From: an uncultured Bacteroidota bacterium
GTDB lineage: Bacteria > Bacteroidota > Bacteroidia > UBA7662
NCBI GenBank assembly: GCA_903856555.1
Contig: CAIOCC010000063.1
Coordinates: 1 to 13,014 of the forward strand
Reading direction: 5' to 3'
Length of the DNA stretch: 13,014 bases
The notes under the pieces were generated by a model. It did not search any database. It was not told the DNA's origin and worked only from the letters and a program-made list of their open reading frames with translations. The translations under genes and the position numbers were made by a program. This document shows, piece by piece, positions 1-7,411 of the stretch (position 1 is the stretch's first letter; every line of letters starts with the position of its first letter).

Positions 1-1727
1 TATTGACGGTGTTATGTTGCTATACCCGCCCGGCGAAGGCCCAGAGCATGCCGGTCGGTACCGTTTACTGGGAGGATGGGTTGCGCAGGGGTCAACTCTT
101 GGGACGCTTGGATAGCAATATTTCTTTTATGCTTCGGCCGGTGGATCCCAGCTCGGCCATGGGCCTTCACCAGGGTTGGGGATACGATTCTCTATGGGCT
201 CCAGCCCATCGTTTGCAGCCACTACCGGAACTCAACCGTTGGGACACGCTTCGTTGGGGTCGTTGGAATATTCCGTTGGCCCTTCGGCTGCTTCCTCTCC
301 AAACCCAAACCCGTCGCAACGGGCATCATCCCTATGGTTGGAACGACGGACCCATGGTCCCATCGCGAGGTATTCAGACGATGTTGAGTGCTGGTATTTA
401 TGCCAAGGCGGGTCCGCTCGAAATGCAGTACCAGCCGGAAATCGTGTACGCTCAGAACAAAACCTTTATCAATCCACCATTCCGCCAACGGGGAATTGAT
501 ATGCCCGAGCGCATGGGCAATGAACCTTACAGCGCCTCCTTTCCGGGGCAATCCTTTGTGAAGCTTCGGCTGGGACCTATTTCGGCGGGTTGGTCTTCCG
601 AGAACCGTTGGTGGGGGCCCGGTCTGCAGAACGCCTTGATCATGTCCAACAATGCACCGGGCTTATCCCACGGGATCATCCATACCAACCGCCCGCTGCG
701 CAGTCGATACGGCACCTTCGAAGGTGCCATGATGTTTGGCAACCTCCAATACTCCGGCTATGCGGGCTACAGCCTCCGTTATCCGGCAGGGACCTGGCCA
801 CCGCGCGCCCCCGATCTCAAGCCCGATACCCTTCGGCGCAATGGAACCCATAGCTATATCAATGCCATGCAAATCGTGTGGCAACCCTCCTTGCTCCCGG
901 GTTTGTTCCTGGGGGTAAACCGAGTGGTGCAGGTCAAAGGGTACCCAACAAGCCCGATTTCCTATCTCAAAGCCCTTTACGTTGACGAATTGGGTTCGGC
1001 AACCACGGCTTCGGAACGGACATTTAATCGAAACCAAATCATCGGGATTAACCTGCGCTACCTCTTACGCCCTGCCCATGCCGAGGTTTATGTGGAACTG
1101 GCCAGGGAAGACCATTGGTGGGATTTGGAGGACCTGATGACCAGGCCCTTGGCGACCACGGTGTGGATGGGAGGCCTTCGCAAACTATACCCATTGCCTG
1201 GCAAGGACCGTTGGATTCAATTCATGGGGGAGACCACCCGACTGCAGGCCCCCATGGATAATTACATCCAACCCAGCAAGACGACTTACAGTTTCTACAC
1301 TCATGGGAACAAAGTAGGATGGACTCACCGGGGACAGGTGATGGGGGCAGGCATCGGGCCCGGGAGCAACATGACCACGCTGGGTCTGACTTACGGCAAC
1401 GGCCGCGATACCTGGGGCCTGCATTACGAACGGGTTGTTTACAACGAAGATTTGTTCTACTCAACGATTGATTACCTAAGCTTGTTGGGCGCCAATGCAC
1501 CCAATCCCTTCTTCAAGGACTTATCCAAACATTTTGTGGATTGGGGGCTTATCCTAAGCCATCAAACAGCGTATAGTCGTTTGAATGTGGGTTATCGCCT
1601 CCATTTATTGCGTACTTACAATTTTCAATGGAATTACGAACCCTTGGCCTTGCAGGGGCCGTTTCGCTTCCCGGGCATAAATGCATGGTCCCTGAATCTG
1701 GAGGTCCAAACCGTTTACCGCTTTTGA
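1..1727 (+). CDS. Wzi-family capsule/exopolysaccharide assembly outer-membrane barrel (5' end outside window)
   Basis: Wzi-family proteins are outer-membrane beta-barrels that bind or organise surface polysaccharide. About 574 residues are visible, and the frame is open at the left edge. A TTG at base 3 could formally start it, but the first residues look like the end of a signal peptide (hydrophobic LCCY, then AKA before Gln14), so the true start lies upstream. Counting from base 3, the diagnostic patch is NRWWGPG at residues 201-207 followed by LIMSNNAPG, which corresponds to the WWGPG...LILSNNA core of Wzi. An early SNISFMLRPVD segment also fits the family. The many alternating aromatic strands and the terminal Phe (ending VYRF) are typical of a barrel. 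It precedes the sugar-transferase gene by 47 bases on the same strand, in line with a polysaccharide locus. GC content is high compared with the genes at 7.4-12.2 kb. The family call is firm; the polymer it handles is unknown. Confidence 0.88.
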   Translation, partial: LTVLCCYTRPAKAQSMPVGTVYWEDGLRRGQLLGRLDSNISFMLRPVDPSSAMGLHQGWGYDSLWAPAHRLQPLPELNRWDTLRWGRWNIPLALRLLPLQTQTRRNGHHPYGWNDGPMVPSRGIQTMLSAGIYAKAGPLEMQYQPEIVYAQNKTFINPPFRQRGIDMPERMGNEPYSASFPGQSFVKLRLGPISAGWSSENRWWGPGLQNALIMSNNAPGLSHGIIHTNRPLRSRYGTFEGAMMFGNLQYSGYAGYSLRYPAGTWPPRAPDLKPDTLRRNGTHSYINAMQIVWQPSLLPGLFLGVNRVVQVKGYPTSPISYLKALYVDELGSATTASERTFNRNQIIGINLRYLLRPAHAEVYVELAREDHWWDLEDLMTRPLATTVWMGGLRKLYPLPGKDRWIQFMGETTRLQAPMDNYIQPSKTTYSFYTHGNKVGWTHRGQVMGAGIGPGSNMTTLGLTYGNGRDTWGLHYERVVYNEDLFYSTIDYLSLLGANAPNPFFKDLSKHFVDWGLILSHQTAYSRLNVGYRLHLLRTYNFQWNYEPLALQGPFRFPGINAWSLNLEVQTVYRF

Positions 1728-1760
1728 CCGGCACCACTACCTCAGCCGCTCATTTTCCCT

Positions 1761-1768
1761 TAAATTCG
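1761..1768 (+). promoter_or_regulatory. Possible Bacteroidota -7 element before the sugar-transferase gene
   Basis: TAAATTCG matches the Bacteroidota -7 consensus TAnnTTTG at all but one position and ends 6 bases before the ATG at 1775. No TTTG-like -33 element sits at the usual spacing of about 19-21 bases; the nearest TTTG (1723-1726) is 34 bases away. It may allow transcription independent of the wzi-like gene with a very short leader, or it may be chance. Confidence 0.25.
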
Positions 1769-1774
1769 CACACC

Positions 1775-2377
1775 ATGTCCTCAGTCGAGCCCTCCAAACA
1801 TTACGACAGTTTAGCATACCTGAATAGTGGCTACCGCAGGGGTTTAGATATTTTGTTATGTATGGTATTATGGGTCCCCGTACATGCCGTGCTTGGTTTG
1901 GTTTGGTTGGGCACCCTTGGAATTCGACAAAATTCATTTCTTTTTGTCCAGGAGCGTATTGGAAGGCGCGGGCAAGTTTTCTTGATCTACAAACTCCGGA
2001 CCATTCGTACCAATCACCCAACGGCGCACCAATTCACCCATACCGACCAAGATTTGTTACCAAAAGGCTCCTTTCTGCGCCGCTGGCGAATTGACGAGTT
2101 TCCTCAAATTTGGAATGTCCTCAAAGGGGAGATGAGTTGGATTGGCCCAAGACCTGAAGTTCCTTTCCATTATCATAAATGCGCCCAAGACATCCCCTGC
2201 TATGTGGATAGACAGTTGGCGCTGCCGGGCATTACCGGATGGGCCCAATTACAGAATCCCAACGCAACTGCCGAAGACAACGAGGCCAAGCTACCTCATG
2301 ATATCTACTATTTGAAGAATGCATCCCTGCGGCTGGATGCTCTCATTCTGATCCGAACCCTCAAAATACTCCAATAA
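1775..2377 (+). CDS. Small PglC-type polyprenyl-phosphate phosphoglycosyl transferase (initiating sugar transferase)
   Basis: This 200-residue protein should transfer a sugar-1-phosphate from a nucleotide sugar to undecaprenyl phosphate at the inner membrane, the first step of repeat-unit synthesis. The bacterial sugar transferase pattern is complete: RRGLD then one hydrophobic segment (about 26-47) with Pro35, QERIGRRGQVF (59-69), YKLRT (72-76), RIDEFPQIWNVLKGEMS (105-121), GPRPE (124-128) and PGITGWAQ (151-158). Asp107-Glu108 match the catalytic Asp-Glu pair of the family. It has only the catalytic core with one re-entrant type membrane segment, like PglC, and lacks the multi-helix N-terminal domain of WbaP/WcaJ. 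The frame is open back to 1628, but that stretch lies inside the end of the wzi-like gene and looks non-coding; the ATG at 1775 gives the standard N-terminus. The SLBB export gene starts 2 bases after its stop, which suggests one transcript. The sugar substrate cannot be read from the sequence. Confidence 0.9.
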   Translation: MSSVEPSKHYDSLAYLNSGYRRGLDILLCMVLWVPVHAVLGLVWLGTLGIRQNSFLFVQERIGRRGQVFLIYKLRTIRTNHPTAHQFTHTDQDLLPKGSFLRRWRIDEFPQIWNVLKGEMSWIGPRPEVPFHYHKCAQDIPCYVDRQLALPGITGWAQLQNPNATAEDNEAKLPHDIYYLKNASLRLDALILIRTLKILQ

Positions 2378-2379
2378 CC

Positions 2380-4854
2380 ATGACGAACTTTTTCCAAGCG
2401 TACAAACGCTCTGTTTTCATGCGTTTCTTTTTGGTGTTCGCAACACTTGGTATCGCCTTTTTGCAAGACCTCCAGGCCCAGGATTTTTTTTATCGCAAAA
2501 GCCTGACCAATCTACGAATTGATCAGTTAAGTCAGGATCAAGTGATTTCCTTTCAGCGTTACGTTCAGGCCAAGGGAATGAGCGAAACGGATGCATCCAA
2601 CTATTTATTGCAGAAAGGTTTGTCTCGAACTGAAATCGATAAGCTGCGCAAGAGGGCAGGAGGACTAAGCAATACCTCAACGGGGTCGGTTGCCGGGAAT
2701 TTTGAGATGATGGATCAATACTTTAGGCTGAGGGATTCTCTGCAGGCACTTTCCGCAGATTCTGCCCGAAACAAAAAACTCCACGACCCCTCGATGATAC
2801 GGGACAAAAAAATCCCCGATTCAGTTTTGTTCGGTTCTGAACTGTTTGCAGGGGCCCGACTCAGGTTTAATCTGGAAGGCCAGATGGTTCCTCCTGTGGA
2901 TTACCGGGTTGGACCTGGGGATGTTCTGAGCGTTTTGGTTTACGGCTTTCAGGAAGCTAATTACGAACTCAAGGTCCAGGCCAACGGCAAAATAGCCATG
3001 CCTTATGCCGGTTTGGTGACGGTGGCCGGTTTGACGCTTGACCAAGTACTCGAGAAGCTCAAGCAAATCTTGCAGGCCAATGGCTACAGTAAATTGGGGT
3101 CTGGTCAAACCAAACTTCATGTGGGATTGGCCGACTTTCGGCAAATTCAGGTAACGGTGGTGGGAGCTAGCCAGCCGGGGAATTTTATGGTCCCCTCGGT
3201 GGCCAAATTGTTTCATGTGATGCACGTTGCCGGCGGGCCTTCCAGTCGGTCTACGTACCGTAATGTCGAAATTTGGAGAAATGGCCAAATACTGACCAAG
3301 GTTGACTTGTACAAGCTGTTAAGCGGTGGGGATTTTGAAGGGAATATCAACCTTCAGGATAACGATGTGATCTACTTTCCACCCTACCAAAATCGAATCA
3401 TGTTGCGAGGGGAGGTCCGAAGGCCCGCCCTTTTTGAGAGCAAGTCCGGAGAGAAATTTAGGGACTTATTAGCCTATGCCGGAGGATTCACAGCTTTTGC
3501 TTATTCAAAGCGAGTTTGGGTTCAAAGGGTGATTGACAATGAACTCAGCTATCTGACCTACGAGGGGGATAGCTTGATGTCGTTTGAACCAAAAGACGGC
3601 GATGTAATTACTATTCAATCTGTTACTGAGAAGACCAATGGTTTGATCCAAATTTCGGGTGCGGTCCAAAGGCCCGGTGAATACAGCTTACAACCGGGCA
3701 TGCGCATGAGCCATTTGTTGTTGCAGGCCGAAAACTTGGAACCAACTGCTTTCAAGAATAGGGCCGTTATCGTACACAAAACCCCTGACGGTTTTAGGAG
3801 ACATGAACACCTTCAATTGGATTCGGTTCTCGGAGGACTCAATGATCCATTGTTGTTTGATGGTGATTCAATCATTGTTGGATCGTTGCAGGAATTTTTT
3901 CGACAACAACCAGTGCGCGTCATGGGGGAGGTTAACAGGGAAATCACCATTCCATGGGGACCCGGCATGACGGCTCAAGATGCTGTGTTTATGGCCGGCG
4001 GATTCAAACCAGGGATAGCGCTGGATCAGTGGATCAAAATTGCGAGACGCATTGAACTGGATTCTCTAAACGATCGCTGGGAGATTGCCAAAGTGATACG
4101 AGCAGAATCCGATTCTCAACTTCTTTTAAGGGCCGCGGAGGTTTTGTTAGAACAAGGGGATGTAGTCATGGTTTATCCAAACCCAAATTTTGTCCCGTTG
4201 GGTATGATTCGTGTCGAAGGGCCCTTTTTGTTTCCTGGAGTGTATCCCGTACGGTTCAAAGTCGAAAGAATTAAAGACTTGATTGAAAGATCCGGGGGTC
4301 TGAATCCTTTTGCAGATAAGAGGTCCCTCGTCCTAATTAGACAACATAGTTTGATCAAAGCGGATTTGGAGGAAAAGCCACTCGATCAAGGGAGTGAAGC
4401 TGTCGAAAAAATAGCCCAAATCGATACCATTGCGTTGGATTGGGATCGAATCATGTCAGGCGGCAAAAGAGGTGATTTCTTGCTCAAAGATGGTGATCGT
4501 CTTGTGGTTTCCGAGAAATCAGAAGTGGTGATGGTTCAGGGCTCGGTCAATAGCAAAGTCATGATGAATTTTTCTGGGCCAAGAATGGATACCTACCTAG
4601 CGGGTGCGGGTGGCACAACCAAGGTGGCGGATAAATACCGGATTTATGTGCGTCGAACGAATGGGAAATTGGCTTCCACCAAACGCATGTTAGGATTCAT
4701 ACCACGGCACCCTCGAATTTTTCCGGGCGATTTGGTAGTGGTTCCAATGAAGGCACCCAAAGACCCCAAAGACGATGGTTTTGATACAGGTAAATGGATG
4801 GCTATTTCAAGCGCCATGATGTCCATAGCAACGGCGATTAGCCTACTTAGGTAA
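2380..4854 (+). CDS. Wza-like polysaccharide export protein with multiple SLBB domains
   Basis: This 824-residue periplasmic/outer-membrane protein is expected to form the polysaccharide export channel. The order is: signal peptide (hydrophobic core about 14-29, likely cleavage after Ala33 in LQAQ), a helical charged region 40-95, a polysaccharide export domain beginning near 172 with VGPGD at 177-181, and then about six SLBB-like repeats starting near 256, 340, 421, 511, 608 and 716, each with a V-x-G-x-V...PG / GG pattern. The C-terminus (about 804-822, WMAISSAMMSIATAISLL) is a hydrophobic or amphipathic helix that could play the role of the Wza outer-membrane helix. There is no lipobox Cys, unlike E. 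coli Wza. ATG 2380 lies 2 bases after the previous stop; ATG 2419 (Met14) would give a tighter signal peptide and is a real alternative. The length fits large Bacteroidota SLBB proteins. The family call is firm; repeat boundaries are by eye. Confidence 0.92.
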   Translation: MTNFFQAYKRSVFMRFFLVFATLGIAFLQDLQAQDFFYRKSLTNLRIDQLSQDQVISFQRYVQAKGMSETDASNYLLQKGLSRTEIDKLRKRAGGLSNTSTGSVAGNFEMMDQYFRLRDSLQALSADSARNKKLHDPSMIRDKKIPDSVLFGSELFAGARLRFNLEGQMVPPVDYRVGPGDVLSVLVYGFQEANYELKVQANGKIAMPYAGLVTVAGLTLDQVLEKLKQILQANGYSKLGSGQTKLHVGLADFRQIQVTVVGASQPGNFMVPSVAKLFHVMHVAGGPSSRSTYRNVEIWRNGQILTKVDLYKLLSGGDFEGNINLQDNDVIYFPPYQNRIMLRGEVRRPALFESKSGEKFRDLLAYAGGFTAFAYSKRVWVQRVIDNELSYLTYEGDSLMSFEPKDGDVITIQSVTEKTNGLIQISGAVQRPGEYSLQPGMRMSHLLLQAENLEPTAFKNRAVIVHKTPDGFRRHEHLQLDSVLGGLNDPLLFDGDSIIVGSLQEFFRQQPVRVMGEVNREITIPWGPGMTAQDAVFMAGGFKPGIALDQWIKIARRIELDSLNDRWEIAKVIRAESDSQLLLRAAEVLLEQGDVVMVYPNPNFVPLGMIRVEGPFLFPGVYPVRFKVERIKDLIERSGGLNPFADKRSLVLIRQHSLIKADLEEKPLDQGSEAVEKIAQIDTIALDWDRIMSGGKRGDFLLKDGDRLVVSEKSEVVMVQGSVNSKVMMNFSGPRMDTYLAGAGGTTKVADKYRIYVRRTNGKLASTKRMLGFIPRHPRIFPGDLVVVPMKAPKDPKDDGFDTGKWMAISSAMMSIATAISLLR

Positions 4855-4862
4855 GGAGAATC

Positions 4863-5603
4863 CTACAAGATAATTTTGGATCGAATCGTCCCCCAATAAC
4901 GATTGAAGACGGGGACAGCCCAACCGACAAGTCCTAGGTTGGGGTGAACATAAAACTCGGTTAACCTACCTTGCTCAAAGGGGTCCTCTTCGACGATCAT
5001 TCGTCGCACTTGAGAAAACTCGGTGCTATCAGAAGTACGGAAGGACCCCGTGGACTCGAGGTAAATGCTGGCTCCTCCCAAAGTGCCGGATTGCATGGGC
5101 CATGAACGGCCTTGGTATTCAGGATAGTAATAGAAACGAGTTCGGCTGCGTACGGTGTTGTTGCTGTTTAATACGACTTTGGTGGCCGAAAAGCAGGGCA
5201 AGCTTTCTGGATTATCAAAGCAATACGGCCCGCCTTCTACTTCGATGCGGTACGAGTAACCGTAAAAAGTGCTTCGGTATTGAACGGTTAGCCGTTCCAA
5301 AAAATGAAGGGTATCCCTAGAGCCAGGATGAAGAACCACCGATGTATCCATTTTTCGGCTTGTGACGTACACCGAATCGACATAATTAGTGCCTGGTAAA
5401 GTGAGTATCCAATAGGATCCGGGCTTGAAATCAAACATGCTCCGCATAGGGGTAGGAATCCAAAGGTTGGGCTGTGGCTCAACCTTTTGTTTTTTACACG
5501 AAATTGTACCAGACAGGGTAGCAGCAAGAAGCGTTGGCCCCCAAAGCAGCATGAACCATGGGGGCCGAAGGAGGAATGGGAGATGAGTTCGTTTAAAAAT
5601 CAT
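4863..5603 (-). CDS. Putative surface or periplasmic lipoprotein, function unknown
   Basis: A 246-residue protein that I do not recognise. The N-terminus is a long signal (hydrophobic 16-34) ending in TISC-KK, with Cys36 as the likely lipidated residue. The -3 position is Thr rather than the usual Leu/Val, so the lipobox is imperfect. The segment GSYWILTLP (62-70) followed by DSVYV (76-80) resembles the N-terminal part of many Bacteroidota lipoproteins. The rest is rich in aromatic and beta-type residues and contains two more cysteines (Cys128, Cys137) that might form a disulfide. The ATG at 5603 overlaps the end of the RemB-like gene by 11 bases, so translation is probably coupled; Met18 is an alternative start nearer to the signal core. 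It ends 8 bases from the end of the convergent SLBB gene. A partner role for the adjacent barrel is inferred only from this coupling. Confidence 0.72.
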   Translation of the reverse strand: MIFKRTHLPFLLRPPWFMLLWGPTLLAATLSGTISCKKQKVEPQPNLWIPTPMRSMFDFKPGSYWILTLPGTNYVDSVYVTSRKMDTSVVLHPGSRDTLHFLERLTVQYRSTFYGYSYRIEVEGGPYCFDNPESLPCFSATKVVLNSNNTVRSRTRFYYYPEYQGRSWPMQSGTLGGASIYLESTGSFRTSDSTEFSQVRRMIVEEDPFEQGRLTEFYVHPNLGLVGWAVPVFNRYWGTIRSKIIL

Positions 5604-7341
5604 GGTAGAGATTTTCGAGTCTTGTCAGCAGGGTGATACCTGCTCCGATGCTCCTATGTCCATAGCGGACATGGCCCCAAGTGTTTGAGGATTCACGTTG
5701 ACGCCACCATGCGGTGAATTCAAGTCGTAATCCTGTCAGCGGATCAAGGACCTTGGAGATCCTTAGTTCGCCTTGATGGAGTCGCAGTGGTACACCATTC
5801 AGCAAAGCGTATCGCCCGGTTGGATTTGTGTCGGCCCAATACGATACATGAATATTGTTTCCTGTGTTATGATTGGTAGAGTCAGACCTGCCTTGTTGAG
5901 CAATGAGGTGACGAATGGTTACTGCCCAAGGACCTCGAAACCAGGTTAGAGCTCCCAATCCTTCTACAAAATTGGCCCCCAATGGATGAGCCAAGGCCGT
6001 ATTCTGATGTGCATAATTGGTCGCTCCGGACCAATGGGCGTAGGTAAAGGGTCGAGCCCCGTTGATTTCAAATTGCCAACGAATACCTTGACCAGAAACC
6101 CGGGTCCAACCACGTATGCCGGCTTGAAAGGCATATTTATTGGCCCAGGAGGGGATTCCTCTTACCAAATCCCCCGCCCTGAATTCGTCCAGTACCCATT
6201 GGGCGTAGGCTTGTTGGCGACCCCATCGGTAGGCCGTGTTGATTCCTACCAAAGCATTGCCGTCTGATCCGGATGCAAACTGCATAGGAATCATAAACAA
6301 AAGGGGATTAAGATAATTCCAGCCTGGGCTACGCTGACCGAGGGTATCCTGGGCGGGCCAAACAATGGCCTGAAAAAAGCCAAATTGCCAGCGGGCGCTC
6401 AAATTCCAGTCCAAATAACTCATACTGTAATATTTCTGGCGATAGCCCTCACTGCCCCAAATTCGCTGCCCCAATGGTAAAACACGGGGAGAGTTATAGT
6501 CATGCATTTGAGCAATGTAATATTGGTACAATACAGGCCCCCAATGAGCCTGCAATCGTAGATGGGTGTAGGCCGGCGCAAAATCCGATAAAAGCATGGA
6601 ACGGTAACCGTAGCCAATGAAATTTTTGCCGTGACCCCATTGGGCTTGAAGATGAGGGTTGATTTGCCACGATAACATAGCTTGACTCGAATAGAAATCC
6701 CAAACTCTTCCGGTGGAGTCCTGACCAATGGTGCGCGCCAAACCCATTCCGGGAACGATGGTGTCTTGTCGAATGATTTCGTGGAGATAAAGCGGGTAAA
6801 CCTGGTTGTGTAGCCCAATCGAACTCTGGAATCGTAGGCTTTTACCCATATATCCAAGCAATCGTATTCCACGGGTGTTCTGATGAGTTAGGACTGGCGA
6901 TGCAGTTTCAATCCCGATGCCCAGGTTCAGGAGGGGATCCAGCCGCAAACCAATGTCTTTATGATTAGAGACATATCCCCACATTGATCGATTCTTTTTC
7001 CCCGGGATTGACCATTGCCCATAGGCATGCCCTGAATCCAAGGCGCGGTATCCTTGCAATGTTTTGGGCAAATCAAGGGCATTCCAAGGCTTAATTGACG
7101 AATGAAACGAGCTGTTTTTATTTAACAAGGACGGCCATAAAGCGCTTTCCCACAGGATTTCTGAATTCTGAATTGCGAGCGTATCCCACAAAAAAAACAT
7201 AGGGCGCAACAACGAAGAATCCCCAGGGACGTTTTGGGTCGGTTCAGATGCTTGGCCCTGAACTCGGGTTACCATAAGCCCCATCATGAAAATCCATGAC
7301 CTTGTCCAACCTCGAAAAGGGATGAATGATAGGGTATTCAT
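5593..7341 (-). CDS. RemB-like (Wzi-related) outer-membrane beta-barrel protein
   Basis: A 582-residue secreted protein: signal peptide with hydrophobic core about 15-24, likely cleaved after VQGQ (27-30), then a barrel rich in aromatic strands. It carries motifs that I associate with the Bacteroidota RemB/Wzi-like family: GHGKNFIGYGYRSMLLSD (236-253), SGSDGNALVGIN (357-368), VLDEF (383-387), WANKYAFQ (399-406), RPFTYAHW (430-437) and NYAHQNTALAHPLGANF (442-458). RemB was described in Flavobacterium johnsoniae as a protein linked to gliding motility; whether this copy has that role or a polysaccharide role is unknown. The frame is open up to 7473, but the ATG at 7341 is preferred because it starts directly at the signal peptide, lies 12 bases after a perfect TAAATTTG promoter element, and avoids overlap with the divergent gene. 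The C-terminal Phe fits a barrel. The downstream lipoprotein gene overlaps its end by 11 bases. Confidence 0.82.
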   Translation of the reverse strand: MNTLSFIPFRGWTRSWIFMMGLMVTRVQGQASEPTQNVPGDSSLLRPMFFLWDTLAIQNSEILWESALWPSLLNKNSSFHSSIKPWNALDLPKTLQGYRALDSGHAYGQWSIPGKKNRSMWGYVSNHKDIGLRLDPLLNLGIGIETASPVLTHQNTRGIRLLGYMGKSLRFQSSIGLHNQVYPLYLHEIIRQDTIVPGMGLARTIGQDSTGRVWDFYSSQAMLSWQINPHLQAQWGHGKNFIGYGYRSMLLSDFAPAYTHLRLQAHWGPVLYQYYIAQMHDYNSPRVLPLGQRIWGSEGYRQKYYSMSYLDWNLSARWQFGFFQAIVWPAQDTLGQRSPGWNYLNPLLFMIPMQFASGSDGNALVGINTAYRWGRQQAYAQWVLDEFRAGDLVRGIPSWANKYAFQAGIRGWTRVSGQGIRWQFEINGARPFTYAHWSGATNYAHQNTALAHPLGANFVEGLGALTWFRGPWAVTIRHLIAQQGRSDSTNHNTGNNIHVSYWADTNPTGRYALLNGVPLRLHQGELRISKVLDPLTGLRLEFTAWWRQRESSNTWGHVRYGHRSIGAGITLLTRLENLYHDF

Positions 7342-7353
7342 AAGATAATGAAT

Positions 7354-7361
7354 CAAATTTA
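7354..7361 (-). promoter_or_regulatory. Bacteroidota-type -7 promoter element for the RemB-like gene
   Basis: Read on the minus strand this is TAAATTTG, an exact match to the Bacteroidota TAnnTTTG -7 consensus, 12 bases upstream of the chosen ATG at 7341. The -33 element is weak: TTTA (minus strand of 7384-7387) lies 22 bases upstream, where TTTG would be expected. Its position between the ATG and the divergent gene supports the start choice at 7341. Confidence 0.55.
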
Positions 7362-7381
7362 GGTTTTTCTCACGAAATTTG
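7354..7381. repeat. 7-base inverted repeat in the divergent promoter gap
   Basis: CAAATTT at 7354-7360 and AAATTTG at 7375-7381 are exact inverted copies separated by 14 bases. The left arm is part of the minus-strand -7 element and the right arm is part of a plus-strand -7 candidate. It may be a regulator site or simply the result of two divergent AT-rich promoters. Confidence 0.4.
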
Positions 7382-7395
7382 TGTAAATGCATTTG
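7364..7395 (+). promoter_or_regulatory. Possible promoter for the glycan operon at 7412
   Basis: On the plus strand TGCATTTG (7388-7395) matches TAnnTTTG with one mismatch, 16 bases before the ATG at 7412, and TTTT (7364-7367) lies 20 bases further upstream in place of the TTTG -33 element. GAAATTTG at 7374-7381 is a second one-mismatch candidate. Neither is strong, but the five genes from 7412 need a promoter and this 70-base gap is the only non-coding space before them. Confidence 0.3.
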
Positions 7396-7411
7396 ATTTT
7401 CATCGCACATC

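Noticed and set aside
1628..1774. Longer N-terminus for the sugar transferase
   Set aside because: It would overlap the wzi-like gene by 100 bases, and the added residues do not resemble the family; the ATG at 1775 gives the normal N-terminus.
2821..3288. Open frame of 155 codons on the minus strand
   Set aside because: It is antisense to the export domain and first SLBB region, with no recognisable protein features.
4851..4866. Bulged hairpin (GTAAGGA-GAA-TCCTAC) covering both convergent stop codons, as a bidirectional terminator
   Set aside because: The stem is only about 6 pairs with a bulge, and no T-run follows on either strand, so it is too weak to call.
6420..6872. Open frame of 150 codons on the minus strand inside the RemB-like gene
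   Set aside because: It lies in an alternative frame of the same strand within a gene whose family motifs are clear (positions 236-253 and 357-368 of the product).
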